A stretch of 10,551 nt of DNA, taken from CAZAEB01 sp964484095 (lineage in GTDB: Bacteria; Patescibacteriota; Microgenomatia; UBA12405; BS750m-G30). Location: contig CAZAEB010000018.1 of NCBI GenBank assembly GCA_964484095.1, positions 1-10,551 on the forward strand. The letters are read 5' to 3'. The stretch's first letter is position 1; the number at the start of each line of letters is the position of its first letter. The notes under the pieces were generated by a model. It saw only the letters and a list, made by a program, of their open reading frames with translations. It did not search any database and had not been told where the DNA came from. The translations under genes were made by a program, and so were the position numbers. This document shows, piece by piece, positions 1-6,855 of the stretch.

Positions 1-43
1 ACCAAGGGCTTTTCTAGAGACCTCGGTCATGTTCTCGTTATTT

Positions 44-117
44 TGGCTGCCCAGCGTGGATTTGAACCACGATTGGCGGATTCAGAGTCCGCAGGCCTAC
101 CATTAGCCGACCGGGCA
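44..117 (-). tRNA. tRNA-Gln, anticodon CUG, CCA encoded
   Basis: Read on the minus strand, a full cloverleaf folds. The acceptor stem TGCCCGG pairs with CTGGGCA (one G-U), followed by discriminator G and an encoded CCA. The D stem is GGCT/GGCC. The anticodon stem GCGGA/TCCGC encloses loop CTCTGAA, giving anticodon CTG for Gln codon CAG. The T stem CGTGG/CCACG has loop TTCAAAT, with a five-base variable loop. The weak U1-A72 first pair and G73 are usual for glutamine tRNAs. The gene diverges from the protein gene that starts at 168. Nothing recognisable, including no clear U-tract terminator, lies in the 43 bases between its 3' end and the window edge. Confidence 0.95.
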
Positions 118-126
118 ATTGGCTGT

Positions 127-135
127 ATTTTAACA
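127..135 (-). promoter_or_regulatory. Extended -10 promoter of tRNA-Gln
   Basis: On the minus strand, TGT followed by TAAAAT (132 to 127) is an extended -10 element. Start of transcription would fall near 120, about three bases before the mature tRNA 5' end at 117. No good -35 is visible, which fits an extended -10 promoter. It lies back to back with the promoter of the gene at 168. Confidence 0.5.
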
Positions 136-152
136 TTTTTGGGCCAGTATTG

Positions 153-161
153 TGCTAGAAT
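153..161 (+). promoter_or_regulatory. Extended -10 promoter next to the start codon at 168
   Basis: TGC-TAGAAT is an extended -10 element (hexamer 156 to 161). Only six bases separate it from the ATG at 168, so transcription should begin on or next to the A of the start codon and the mRNA would be leaderless. There is no Shine-Dalgarno sequence, which supports this. The 16 bases at 146 to 161 match 13 of 16 bases of the lon promoter at 4469 to 4484. Confidence 0.5.
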
Positions 162-167
162 TTAGTA

Positions 168-1436
168 ATGAAAAAAATTACCGTTTGGGGTTTCCCTAGA
201 ACTATTTATGAATTAGGGAAAGTTTCTAAAGGGTTTTTAGATCCTTGGACATCTTTAAAGCCGTCTTTTTTACGGAAAAAGATTGCTTCTGATATCTGGG
301 GCGTGTTTGGTTTGAGAGGAGGAAAGCTTACTTTTGATTCATATTTCAAGGTGAAGGGAAAGTCTGTTGATTTCCCTCGTTTGAATAACAGATGGGCGCT
401 TGTTTTTCCTAAAAGAACATATCTTCCTCCCGAATTTCCCCATTTCCAGTTCTGGCTTCTTAGTCGTAATTTTGTTCCCTCACCAAAATTTTTAAACGGG
501 AAAGAACTTTTAGAACTGGAAAAAATTGTTGAACTTTTTTTTGAGCTTTACGAGCAGTACTCGGTCAAAAAAGGTATTAAAGGAAAAGCTGCTTTTGGTT
601 TTAATTCAACCACTTTTTCTTTTATCAAAGACGAGGGCGGTCGATATTATTCTGGTGGCCAGTCGGTGAGAGTTTTTCATCTGCACGCTCTTTTAATCCC
701 TAAGCCTAAAAAACTTGAAGTTCCTCAAAGAGATCTTTCGTTGGTTTACCCGACTGATTTTTCCAGAGCTTTATTTGGCTTGATTTTTTTAAACAGAAAA
801 ATTCAAAAAAAGCTAAAAATAGCATCAAAAACGAAAGTAATTAGAGCAAAAAGGGGAGTTAAAATCGAAAAACCATTAAAAGAAAAAAACTTGGGGAAAA
901 TTATGGTGGAAATTGATCGGCTTATGTACCAGCTTCAAAAGATTTTAACTCGATCTTTTTACCTTGACACTGATCGATTTATCTCTCATTTGGATGATAT
1001 TGAAAAACTTAAGGATATTAAGACTGCTGAAAAAAAGATAAAAGAACTAATTGTTGTTGGTAAAGAGCGACCTATAAAAGATATTAAGTCAATACTTATC
1101 GGTCAACTTGAAGATTTGGCAAGAAAGTATAATTCAAAATTTGAAAGCATAGATCTTTTAAAATTAGCTGACAAGTTGGAGTTGGATAAAAACGGTGACC
1201 TTTGCTCGAGGGTTTTTGGCAAACTGGTAGTCTTGCGTCCCGGGATGGGCTACGGGGTTTTGATGGAAAAGTCAGGAGAAAAAATGATTGTCAGGATTAA
1301 TCCCTTGGATGTAATGAGGGTGAAGGGACTTATTGAATCTTCCGGATATTGGTTTGAAAAAAAGATTATTAAAACGGAGTATCCTGATTGGGCAGTTTCA
1401 TTAATTACCAGTCTTATTAAAAAAACTGTCAAATAA
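168..1436 (+). CDS. Unrecognised protein with a possible degenerate HIT/GalT-like domain
   Basis: This 422-residue protein has no signal peptide or membrane segment and is rich in Lys and aromatic residues. I do not recognise the whole protein. Residues about 73 to 180 show the order of elements of the HIT/GalT nucleotide-binding fold: a strand ending LVFPKRTY (78-85), a helix around 111-131, FGFNS (143-147), then GGQSV (163-167) leading into FHLHALLIPK (170-179). The classical HIT motif is GQ-x-V-x-H-x-H-x-H followed by a hydrophobic pair and P-R/K. Here His171 and His173 are kept and the third His is Leu175. In HIT enzymes the middle His is the nucleophile, so nucleotidyl transfer or hydrolysis is conceivable but not shown. 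Residues 181 to 422 are Lys-rich, probably helical, and match nothing I know. The ATG at 168 is chosen because an extended -10 lies six bases upstream. It diverges from tRNA-Gln and precedes the 5S gene. Confidence 0.85.
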   Translation: MKKITVWGFPRTIYELGKVSKGFLDPWTSLKPSFLRKKIASDIWGVFGLRGGKLTFDSYFKVKGKSVDFPRLNNRWALVFPKRTYLPPEFPHFQFWLLSRNFVPSPKFLNGKELLELEKIVELFFELYEQYSVKKGIKGKAAFGFNSTTFSFIKDEGGRYYSGGQSVRVFHLHALLIPKPKKLEVPQRDLSLVYPTDFSRALFGLIFLNRKIQKKLKIASKTKVIRAKRGVKIEKPLKEKNLGKIMVEIDRLMYQLQKILTRSFYLDTDRFISHLDDIEKLKDIKTAEKKIKELIVVGKERPIKDIKSILIGQLEDLARKYNSKFESIDLLKLADKLELDKNGDLCSRVFGKLVVLRPGMGYGVLMEKSGEKMIVRINPLDVMRVKGLIESSGYWFEKKIIKTEYPDWAVSLITSLIKKTVK

Positions 1437-1448
1437 ATTGTCATGGGG

Positions 1449-1476
1449 TTGAAAAAAACCGTCAAAAAGGTATAAT
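1449..1476 (+). promoter_or_regulatory. Promoter of the 5S rRNA gene
   Basis: TTGAAA (1449-1454) and a perfect TATAAT (1471-1476) are separated by 16 bp. Transcription would start at about 1483, which is the first base of the 5S terminal helix, so little or no 5' trimming would be needed. It is the best two-box promoter in the window after that of lon. Confidence 0.7.
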
Positions 1477-1482
1477 ACTTGC

Positions 1483-1600
1483 GTCCGGTTAAAATAGCGA
1501 TGTGGCACCACCTCTTTCCATTCCGAACAGAGTAGTGAAACGCATCTGCGCCGACAATAGTTTCCTGGCAACGGGGTGCGAAGATAGGTCATAGCCGGGC
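1483..1600 (+). rRNA. rrf: 5S ribosomal RNA, solitary gene
   Basis: The conserved 5S core is plain: CCACCTCTTTCCATTCCGAA (loop B and helix III region), then AGTAGTGAAACGC and CGCCGACAATAGT. The terminal helix closes over eight pairs: GTCCGGTT (1483-1490) with AGCCGGGC (1593-1600), two of them G-U. The length of about 118 is normal. No 16S, 23S or tRNA gene adjoins it; its neighbours are protein genes, and it has its own promoter. A run of six T follows one base after the terminal helix, but I find no local hairpin just before it, and truB begins at 1608. The ends are set from the helix and could be off by one to three bases. Confidence 0.93.
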
Positions 1601-1607
1601 ATTTTTT

Positions 1608-2363
1608 ATGAAAATAAATCAGTTTAATGAAAATACCCAAGAGGGCTTATTCCTTGTAAACAAGCCTCGGGGAAAAAGCTCTTTTTGGGTAGTCAGGCAG
1701 TTTAAAAAAAGATATCCAGAGCTTAAAGTTGGTCATGCCGGCACGCTGGATCCTTTGGCAGAAGGGTTGTTGATTATTTTGGTAGGGAGAGCTACTAAAA
1801 GACAAAAAGAGTTTAAAAATTTGGACAAAGAATATGAGGTAGAGATGATTTTTGGAGTAACTACCGACAGTTTTGACCTGGAAGGGGAGTTAAAAATCAG
1901 TAGTTGTTTTGAGAATTTAGAAAAGATTAATAGGGAAAAAATTGAACAAATTGTTAGGAAAAAATATTTGGGAAAAATAGTTCAAACAGTTCCTTTATAC
2001 AGCGCTGTAAAACATAAAGGCCAAAGACTATATCGTTTGGCAAGAAAGGGAAATCATAAAAAAATTGTTTTACCTAAAAAAGAGGTTGATCTGATAAAGT
2101 TTTCAATTATCGAATTTTTTCCGTTAAAAGAGAAGAGGATAAAACCGGTTGATTATAAAAAGGCTTTAAAAAACTTTCCGAAATTGAAAATTAACTTAAA
2201 AGTTTCTAAAGGTTTTTATGTCCGTTCATTTGTTAGTGATTTAGGAAAAGAGTTTAGAGTGGGAGCAGTGACAACCAAACTTGTCAGAACAAAAATTGGT
2301 CCCCATCTTTTGGACGAGGCAATAGAGATTAAAGAAGATATTCAGGCCAGTGAGGATCGGTAA
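1608..2363 (+). CDS. truB: tRNA pseudouridine-55 synthase TruB, short form
   Basis: TruB converts uridine 55 in the T loop of tRNAs to pseudouridine in the cytoplasm. Family motifs appear in order: GLFLVNKPRGKSS (13-25), the catalytic loop HAGTLDPLAEGLL (43-55) with Asp48 as the expected nucleophile, YSAVKHKGQRLYRLAR (131-146), and the SKGFYVRSF strand with DLG (200-213). At 251 residues it is shorter than the roughly 300-residue TruB of model bacteria and ends soon after the catalytic domain, so the C-terminal PUA-like extension is missing. The ATG at 1608 is the only plausible start before the conserved block. It has no ribosome-binding site and directly follows a T6 run, eight bases after the 5S 3' end. 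Transcription is probably by read-through from the 5S promoter (inference). Its last 35 bp overlap the 3' end of era on the other strand. Confidence 0.96.
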   Translation: MKINQFNENTQEGLFLVNKPRGKSSFWVVRQFKKRYPELKVGHAGTLDPLAEGLLIILVGRATKRQKEFKNLDKEYEVEMIFGVTTDSFDLEGELKISSCFENLEKINREKIEQIVRKKYLGKIVQTVPLYSAVKHKGQRLYRLARKGNHKKIVLPKKEVDLIKFSIIEFFPLKEKRIKPVDYKKALKNFPKLKINLKVSKGFYVRSFVSDLGKEFRVGAVTTKLVRTKIGPHLLDEAIEIKEDIQASEDR

Positions 2364-3186
2364 TAACTTCCAGATCTAAATATACCTGTTTTTCGGTTAT
2401 CAGTTGTATTTCTTTTCTTGCCATGGACCCTATCTCCTTTATTGTTTGTCCCTTTTTACCAATAACCATCTTTTTGTATTTATCATTGGTGGTATATATT
2501 TCTGCCTTAATATAAAAAAGCTTATCTTTTTCCTTTATCTGCCTTACTTTTACTGCCGTTGTATAGGGAAGTTCTTGTCTTAGGGTCAAAAAAAGTTTTT
2601 CTCTAATTATTTCAGCAACAAATTCAACCGGAGTTAGGTTGGAGGGAAATTTGGCTACTGTTTCGGGGTCGAAAATTTCCTCTCCTTGGGGCAGAAATTC
2701 GATTATTTTGTCTAAAAGTTGCTTGGTATTTTTACCTGTTTTGGCTGATATTTCTATCCAGGCGTCAAACTCGTCTTGTAAAAACTTATATTCGTGAGTA
2801 TGATCGGGATCTCTAATATCAATTTTATTTATAACAAGAATTTTCGGTTTATTGCTTTGTCTAACGATTCCCAAGATTTTATTTTCCTCGTCACCTCGGC
2901 CTCTGGTTCTGTCGATAAGGTAAACAACCACGTCGGCGTTTTCGATTGATTTTCCGGGAAGAGCATTGATTTTTTTTGTTGGCAGGTCTTTAATTTTTGT
3001 AAATATTCCTGGAGTATCCCAGAAAACTATTTGGGTTTGATCATCCCACCAGTATCCCCAAACCACTTTTCTGGTTGTTTGCGGTTTTGGAGTAGTAATT
3101 GAGATTTTTTTCCCAATAATGGAGTTAAGTAGGGTTGATTTTCCCGAATTTGGCCTACCGGCGAAACATACATTGCCTGATTTCAT
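2329..3186 (-). CDS. era: GTPase Era, 30S ribosomal subunit assembly
   Basis: Era binds the 3' end of 16S rRNA and acts in 30S maturation. All GTPase motifs are present: G1 GRPNSGKS (10-17), G2 threonines in the switch at 37-38, G3 DTPG (57-60), G4 NKID (120-123) and G5 SAK (147-149). The C-terminal KH domain carries VIGKKGQTIKEIG (241-253). The length of 285 is close to the family norm of about 300. The ATG overlaps the TGA of thiI in an ATGA arrangement, so translation is probably coupled and both genes share the thiI promoter. The coding end runs 35 bp into truB, which is convergent, leaving no room for a terminator between them. Nothing suggests loss of function. Confidence 0.97.
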   Translation of the reverse strand: MKSGNVCFAGRPNSGKSTLLNSIIGKKISITTPKPQTTRKVVWGYWWDDQTQIVFWDTPGIFTKIKDLPTKKINALPGKSIENADVVVYLIDRTRGRGDEENKILGIVRQSNKPKILVINKIDIRDPDHTHEYKFLQDEFDAWIEISAKTGKNTKQLLDKIIEFLPQGEEIFDPETVAKFPSNLTPVEFVAEIIREKLFLTLRQELPYTTAVKVRQIKEKDKLFYIKAEIYTTNDKYKKMVIGKKGQTIKEIGSMARKEIQLITEKQVYLDLEVITDPHWPEYLL

Positions 3187-4358
3187 TTGGTTTTTCTCTC
3201 AAGAAAACAAATAACTTCTGTTTTTCTGACTGCAGTTTTAATCATTTTATCTAAGTTTATTTTCCTCTCTTCTCTTATTATATCTTCTAATTTGGCTTTT
3301 GTGGCCGGATGTTTGGGAACAAATAAAGAACAGCAATCTTGGTGGGGTTCCACTGATGTAGAAAATGTATTTATTTTTTTGGCGATTATTATAATCTGTT
3401 CTTTGTTAAAAGAGATTAACGGTCTTAAGATGGGTATTGAAACCGACTCGTTTTGGACAATCAGGTTTTCAATAGTCTGGCTGGCAACTTGAGATAGGCA
3501 GTCTCCGGTAATTAGTGAGTTTAAATTGTTTTTTTCGGCAATTAACTCGGCAATTTTTAGCATTACTCTTCGATAAAGAAGAACCAGATATTTGTTGTTG
3601 CACTGGGAGTATAGTTTTTGTTGAATAGGGAAAATAGGGACCATGTGTAATTTTGATGAGGGCAGGTAGGAAGATAAAATTTTGGCAAGAGTAACTGCCT
3701 TTTCCATTGAAGCCTTGCTGGTCTTGGGATAACTGTGGAAATGAACAAAGTCGGTAGAAAGGCCTCTTTTTAGCATAAGATATGCGGCTACCGGAGAATC
3801 AATTCCTCCCGAAAGCAAACTTAACGATCTTCCTGCTGTCCCCGTGGGTAGTCCACCCAAGCCTTTGTGCTTGCTGGTAAAAATGAAGGTGCTTTTGGAG
3901 TCGTAGACTTCAACAAAAAAGGTTAGATCGGGATTATCAAGACACACTTTTTTGGCAAACTTTTCGATAACAAAAGAACCAAGTTCAATCTCTATCTGTC
4001 TTCTTTTTAGGGCCAGTGTTTTATTGGGAACATTTGCTCGGATAGCAAAAGAAGAAAATGTTTTTTTCTTACCGATTTTAAAAATTTCTTTTTTTATTTC
4101 TTTTATACCGGAAGGGGACTGGTGGCATTTTGCAAACCAGCTAATTCCGTGTGTGTGGCCTAAGACATCAGTAATATCTTTTTGTTTGCCGTTACTGATG
4201 ACCAATATTCTTCCCCAGAGGTTGTCTGCTTTAAGAGAAAACCCACTGTTTTTTGCCAGTCTTTTTATATTCGAAATCAGCATCTTTTCGAAAAATGGCC
4301 GATTTTTTCCCTTCAGGCCAATTTCATCATAGTGGACAAGGTATGTATTTTTCTTCAT
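3183..4358 (-). CDS. thiI: tRNA 4-thiouridine synthase ThiI without rhodanese domain
   Basis: ThiI adenylates uridine 8 of tRNA and replaces its oxygen with sulfur supplied by a cysteine desulfurase; no desulfurase gene is in the window. The N-terminal ferredoxin-like and THUMP regions (about 1-165) include the typical opening VHYDEIGLKGKNR. The PP-loop ATP-binding motif is LSGGIDSP (182-189), and GDCLSQVASQTIENL (285-299) is a family signature. DCCSLFVPKHPATK (341-354) holds the conserved Cys pair 342-343, in the region of the catalytic Cys344 of the E. coli enzyme. The protein stops at 391 residues with no rhodanese domain, as in Bacillus-type ThiI, so sulfur must come from another carrier. 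The ATG at 4358 lies eight bases after an extended -10. The TGA stop shows that TGA is not a sense codon here. It overlaps era by four bases. Confidence 0.96.
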   Translation of the reverse strand: MKKNTYLVHYDEIGLKGKNRPFFEKMLISNIKRLAKNSGFSLKADNLWGRILVISNGKQKDITDVLGHTHGISWFAKCHQSPSGIKEIKKEIFKIGKKKTFSSFAIRANVPNKTLALKRRQIEIELGSFVIEKFAKKVCLDNPDLTFFVEVYDSKSTFIFTSKHKGLGGLPTGTAGRSLSLLSGGIDSPVAAYLMLKRGLSTDFVHFHSYPKTSKASMEKAVTLAKILSSYLPSSKLHMVPIFPIQQKLYSQCNNKYLVLLYRRVMLKIAELIAEKNNLNSLITGDCLSQVASQTIENLIVQNESVSIPILRPLISFNKEQIIIIAKKINTFSTSVEPHQDCCSLFVPKHPATKAKLEDIIREERKINLDKMIKTAVRKTEVICFLERKTK

Positions 4359-4366
4359 TGCGTGAT

Positions 4367-4375
4367 ATTATAACA
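4367..4375 (-). promoter_or_regulatory. Extended -10 promoter of thiI-era
   Basis: On the minus strand TGT precedes a perfect TATAAT (4372 to 4367). Eight bases separate it from the ATG at 4358, so the mRNA would have a leader of zero to two bases. A short inverted repeat, ACAAC-TT-GTTGT (4373-4384), overlaps the upstream edge of this element and could be an operator or chance. No convincing -35 is present. Confidence 0.55.
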
Positions 4376-4455
4376 ACTTGTTGTGGGTTTAAGTTAATTT
4401 ATTTGACTTTTGGATGCAATAAGAGCTTAAATTGATTAGTTAACACAAAGTTGGG

Positions 4456-4484
4456 TTGACAACTAGCAAGTGTTTTGCTAGACT
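4456..4484 (+). promoter_or_regulatory. Promoter of lon with consensus -35 and extended -10
   Basis: A perfect TTGACA (4456-4461) and TGC-TAGACT (hexamer 4479-4484) are spaced by the ideal 17 bp. Transcription should start at about 4491-4492, on the ATG at 4492. This decides the lon start: the in-frame TTG at 4456 is the first triplet of the -35 box, so translation cannot begin there if this promoter is used. Confidence 0.75.
4463..4481. promoter_or_regulatory. Candidate operator: perfect inverted repeat in the lon promoter
   Basis: CTAGCAA (4463-4469), five bases, then TTGCTAG (4475-4481) is a perfect 7-bp inverted repeat. It fills the spacer and covers the start of the -10 element, a classic repressor position. 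TAGCA/TGCTA is shared with the HrcA operator CIRCE, but the two half-sites are only seven bases apart rather than fifteen, so it is not a canonical CIRCE. It resembles neither the CtsR nor the HspR (HAIR) sites that I know. The protein that binds, if any, is unknown. Confidence 0.45.
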
Positions 4485-4491
4485 GCTAAAA

Positions 4492-6855
4492 ATGAGTATA
4501 ATACCAAAAAATATACCTATTTCAACAAGAAGTTTTCCCCTAATTCCTCTGCGAAACATGGTTCCTTTTCCTAGAGTTGATATGCATGTTGTATTTGGCA
4601 GGTCAAAACCCAGAACGGCGATAAAATCTGCTTTTGACAGCGACAAGTTGGTAATTTTGGCGGCTCAAAAAAACCCCAAGGTGGAGGATCCGGGTTTAAC
4701 AGGAGTGTATTCTGTCGGAGTGGTGGGCAGAATAGAACAGCTTTTCCAAGTCGATGGGGCAGTTCATGCTTTGATAGTTGGTATTAAAAGAGTAAAGATC
4801 GGCCCGCTTTTAAAATCAGAACCATTTATGAGTGTGGCCATTACCGAACTTCCGGAGATTATTGGAAGACAGGATGACTTAAGGGTTCTTTCCGGATATA
4901 TTTCTAGAGAACTGCAAAGAGCTTTTTCTCTTGGCAAGGGCATTGACTCGATGATTTTGATGAAGATTGCCGCCGGAATGACTGCTCATGAACTTTCTGA
5001 TCAGGTGGCTTCTTCACTAGATATTTCCATGGTCGAAAAACAAAAGATATTGGAAACTTTGTCGGTGAAAAATCGACTGAGCAAAGTGGCCAAGGTTTTA
5101 GAAAAAGAGATAAAAATATTGCAGCTGGAAAGGTCAATAGAGAGCAAAACCCAGACAAAGTTTGAAAAAAATATGAGAAAGACTGTTTTGGAAGAGAAAA
5201 AAAGAACGATTGAAAAAGAGCTTGAAGGGATGGGAGCAAAGCAGCGTGGAGAAACAGCAGAATTAGAACAAAAAATTAAAAAAGCCAGAATGCCAAAAGA
5301 AACAAAGAAAAAGGCCTTAGGCGAGCTTAAAAGGCTTCAGCAAATGCCTTCCATTGCTCCGGAAGCAAGCTATATAAGGTCATATCTTGACTGGCTGGCG
5401 CAGATGCCTTGGAGTAAAAAAAGTCCTAACAATGTTTCTATTAAAAAGGCAGGTAAGGTTTTAAATGACGATCATTATGGTCTATCTCAGGTGAAAGAAA
5501 GGGTTTTAGAATATCTTTCGGTGATGAAGTTGAAAAAGGAGGCGGCCAAAAAGGGAAAAAAAACTGATTTTGGAATAAGCGCCAACATTTTATGTTTTAT
5601 CGGTCCTCCGGGAGTAGGTAAAACCTCAATTGGAAAATCAATTGCCAGGTCAATCGGCAGAAAGTTTGTCAGGATATCTTTGGGGGGAGTTAGAGATGAG
5701 GCGGAAATTAGAGGACACAGAAGAACTTATGTGGGGGCTCTTCCGGGAAGAATTATTCAGGGAGTTAAAAGCGCCGGCACTAATAATCCGGTCTTTATGT
5801 TTGATGAGATTGATAAAATGGGTAGTGATTTTAGGGGAGACCCCTCAGCGGCTCTTCTTGAAGCTTTAGATCCGGAGCAGAACAAGGAATTTTCCGACCA
5901 TTATCTGGAAGTTCCTTTTAATCTTTCTGATGTGTTTTTCATTGTTACAGGCAACATGCTGGAAACAATTCCTCCTGCTCTAAGAGACAGGTTGGAGATA
6001 ATCAGATTCTCCGGATATACTCACGACGAAAAGTTAAAAATTGCTAAAAAATACTTACTTCCTAAACAAATTATTCAGAACGGACTTAACAAAAATCAAA
6101 TTCGGTTTACCGATAAAGGAATTATGGAAATAATCCGGAAGTATACTCGTGAGGCAGGAGTGCGAGAGCTAGAGCGAATGATTGCCAGTATTTGTAGAAA
6201 AGTGGCCAGAAGAGTGGCGGAAGGCAAAAAAACGCTTAAAAACATTGATGAGAAAAATATTAAGACATTTCTTAAATCTCCTCAATATTCAGATACAGCA
6301 AGAAACAGAAAAGACGAGGTTGGGGTTTCTACCGGGATGGCCGTGACTCAAGCAGGGGGAGATATTTTATTTATTGAAACTGCTCTGATGCCGGGGAAAG
6401 GAAAGATTTATTTTACCGGAAAGTTAGGAAAGGTAATGCGGGAGTCTTGCCAAGCAGCCGTTTCATATCTCCGTAGTCATTGGAAAGAGTATGGAATTAG
6501 AAAGGACTTTATTAAAGATACTGACATTCATGTTCATGTTCCTGAAGGAGCGGTTCCTAAAGATGGTCCATCGGCAGGAGTGGCAATAGCCATCGCCCTT
6601 TTTTCATCTTTAACTAACAAAAAAGTGAAAGCCGATGTGGCAATGACGGGAGAAATAACTTTGCGAGGAAAAGTGTTAGAGATTGGCGGGGTTAAAGAAA
6701 AAGTAATTGCTGCTCACAGAGCTGGACTTAAAACAATTATTCTTCCAAAAGACAACAAGAAGAATTTAAACGATATTCCCGCTATGGTTAAAAAAGATAT
6801 TCGGATAACTTTTGCCGATTCGCTCGACAAAGTAATTAAAGTGGCAATATGTTAA
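4492..6855 (+). CDS. lon: ATP-dependent protease Lon (LonA)
   Basis: Lon is a cytoplasmic homohexameric AAA+ serine protease that unfolds and degrades damaged and regulatory proteins. Numbered from the ATG at 4492 (787 residues), the LON substrate-binding domain opens with FPLIPLRNMVPFPRV (15-29). A charged coiled-coil region spans about 190-285. Walker A is GPPGVGKT (371-378), and Walker B is FMFDE with Asp438-Glu439. The protease domain has PKDGPSAG with catalytic Ser694, and GGVKEKV with Lys737, 43 residues later as in the E. coli Ser679/Lys722 dyad. All catalytic parts are intact and the length is normal. An upstream in-frame TTG at 4456 is rejected because it is the -35 box. The absence of a Shine-Dalgarno and the position of the -10 predict a leaderless mRNA. 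The stop overlaps the start of the following gene. Confidence 0.97.
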   Translation: MSIIPKNIPISTRSFPLIPLRNMVPFPRVDMHVVFGRSKPRTAIKSAFDSDKLVILAAQKNPKVEDPGLTGVYSVGVVGRIEQLFQVDGAVHALIVGIKRVKIGPLLKSEPFMSVAITELPEIIGRQDDLRVLSGYISRELQRAFSLGKGIDSMILMKIAAGMTAHELSDQVASSLDISMVEKQKILETLSVKNRLSKVAKVLEKEIKILQLERSIESKTQTKFEKNMRKTVLEEKKRTIEKELEGMGAKQRGETAELEQKIKKARMPKETKKKALGELKRLQQMPSIAPEASYIRSYLDWLAQMPWSKKSPNNVSIKKAGKVLNDDHYGLSQVKERVLEYLSVMKLKKEAAKKGKKTDFGISANILCFIGPPGVGKTSIGKSIARSIGRKFVRISLGGVRDEAEIRGHRRTYVGALPGRIIQGVKSAGTNNPVFMFDEIDKMGSDFRGDPSAALLEALDPEQNKEFSDHYLEVPFNLSDVFFIVTGNMLETIPPALRDRLEIIRFSGYTHDEKLKIAKKYLLPKQIIQNGLNKNQIRFTDKGIMEIIRKYTREAGVRELERMIASICRKVARRVAEGKKTLKNIDEKNIKTFLKSPQYSDTARNRKDEVGVSTGMAVTQAGGDILFIETALMPGKGKIYFTGKLGKVMRESCQAAVSYLRSHWKEYGIRKDFIKDTDIHVHVPEGAVPKDGPSAGVAIAIALFSSLTNKKVKADVAMTGEITLRGKVLEIGGVKEKVIAAHRAGLKTIILPKDNKKNLNDIPAMVKKDIRITFADSLDKVIKVAIC

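Noticed and set aside
1..43. Second tRNA or gene fragment at the left edge
   Set aside because: No cloverleaf part, open frame with family features, or terminator could be supported in these 43 bases.
1593..1607. Intrinsic terminator at the end of 5S
   Set aside because: A T6 run is present but no stable local hairpin precedes it; the GC stem is the long-range terminal helix of 5S.
1401..1640. Minus-strand open frame spanning the 5S gene
   Set aside because: It covers a structured RNA gene and its promoter; not a protein gene.
3952..4435. Several open frames on the plus strand opposite thiI
   Set aside because: They lie antisense to a clear, full-length thiI, resemble no family, and look like shadow frames.
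4463..4481. Canonical CIRCE element for HrcA at lon
   Set aside because: Half-sites share TAGCA/TGCTA but the spacing is seven rather than fifteen bases and the CTC/GAG part is missing.
4456..4491. Longer lon form starting at TTG 4456, adding 12 residues
   Set aside because: The TTG is part of a perfect TTGACA -35 box with a 17-bp spacer to an extended -10, and the family-like N-terminus begins after the ATG at 4492.
4904..5239. Minus-strand open frame rich in Phe and Ser opposite the Lon coiled coil
   Set aside because: It is the complement of Lys/Glu-rich coding sequence, a common artefact.
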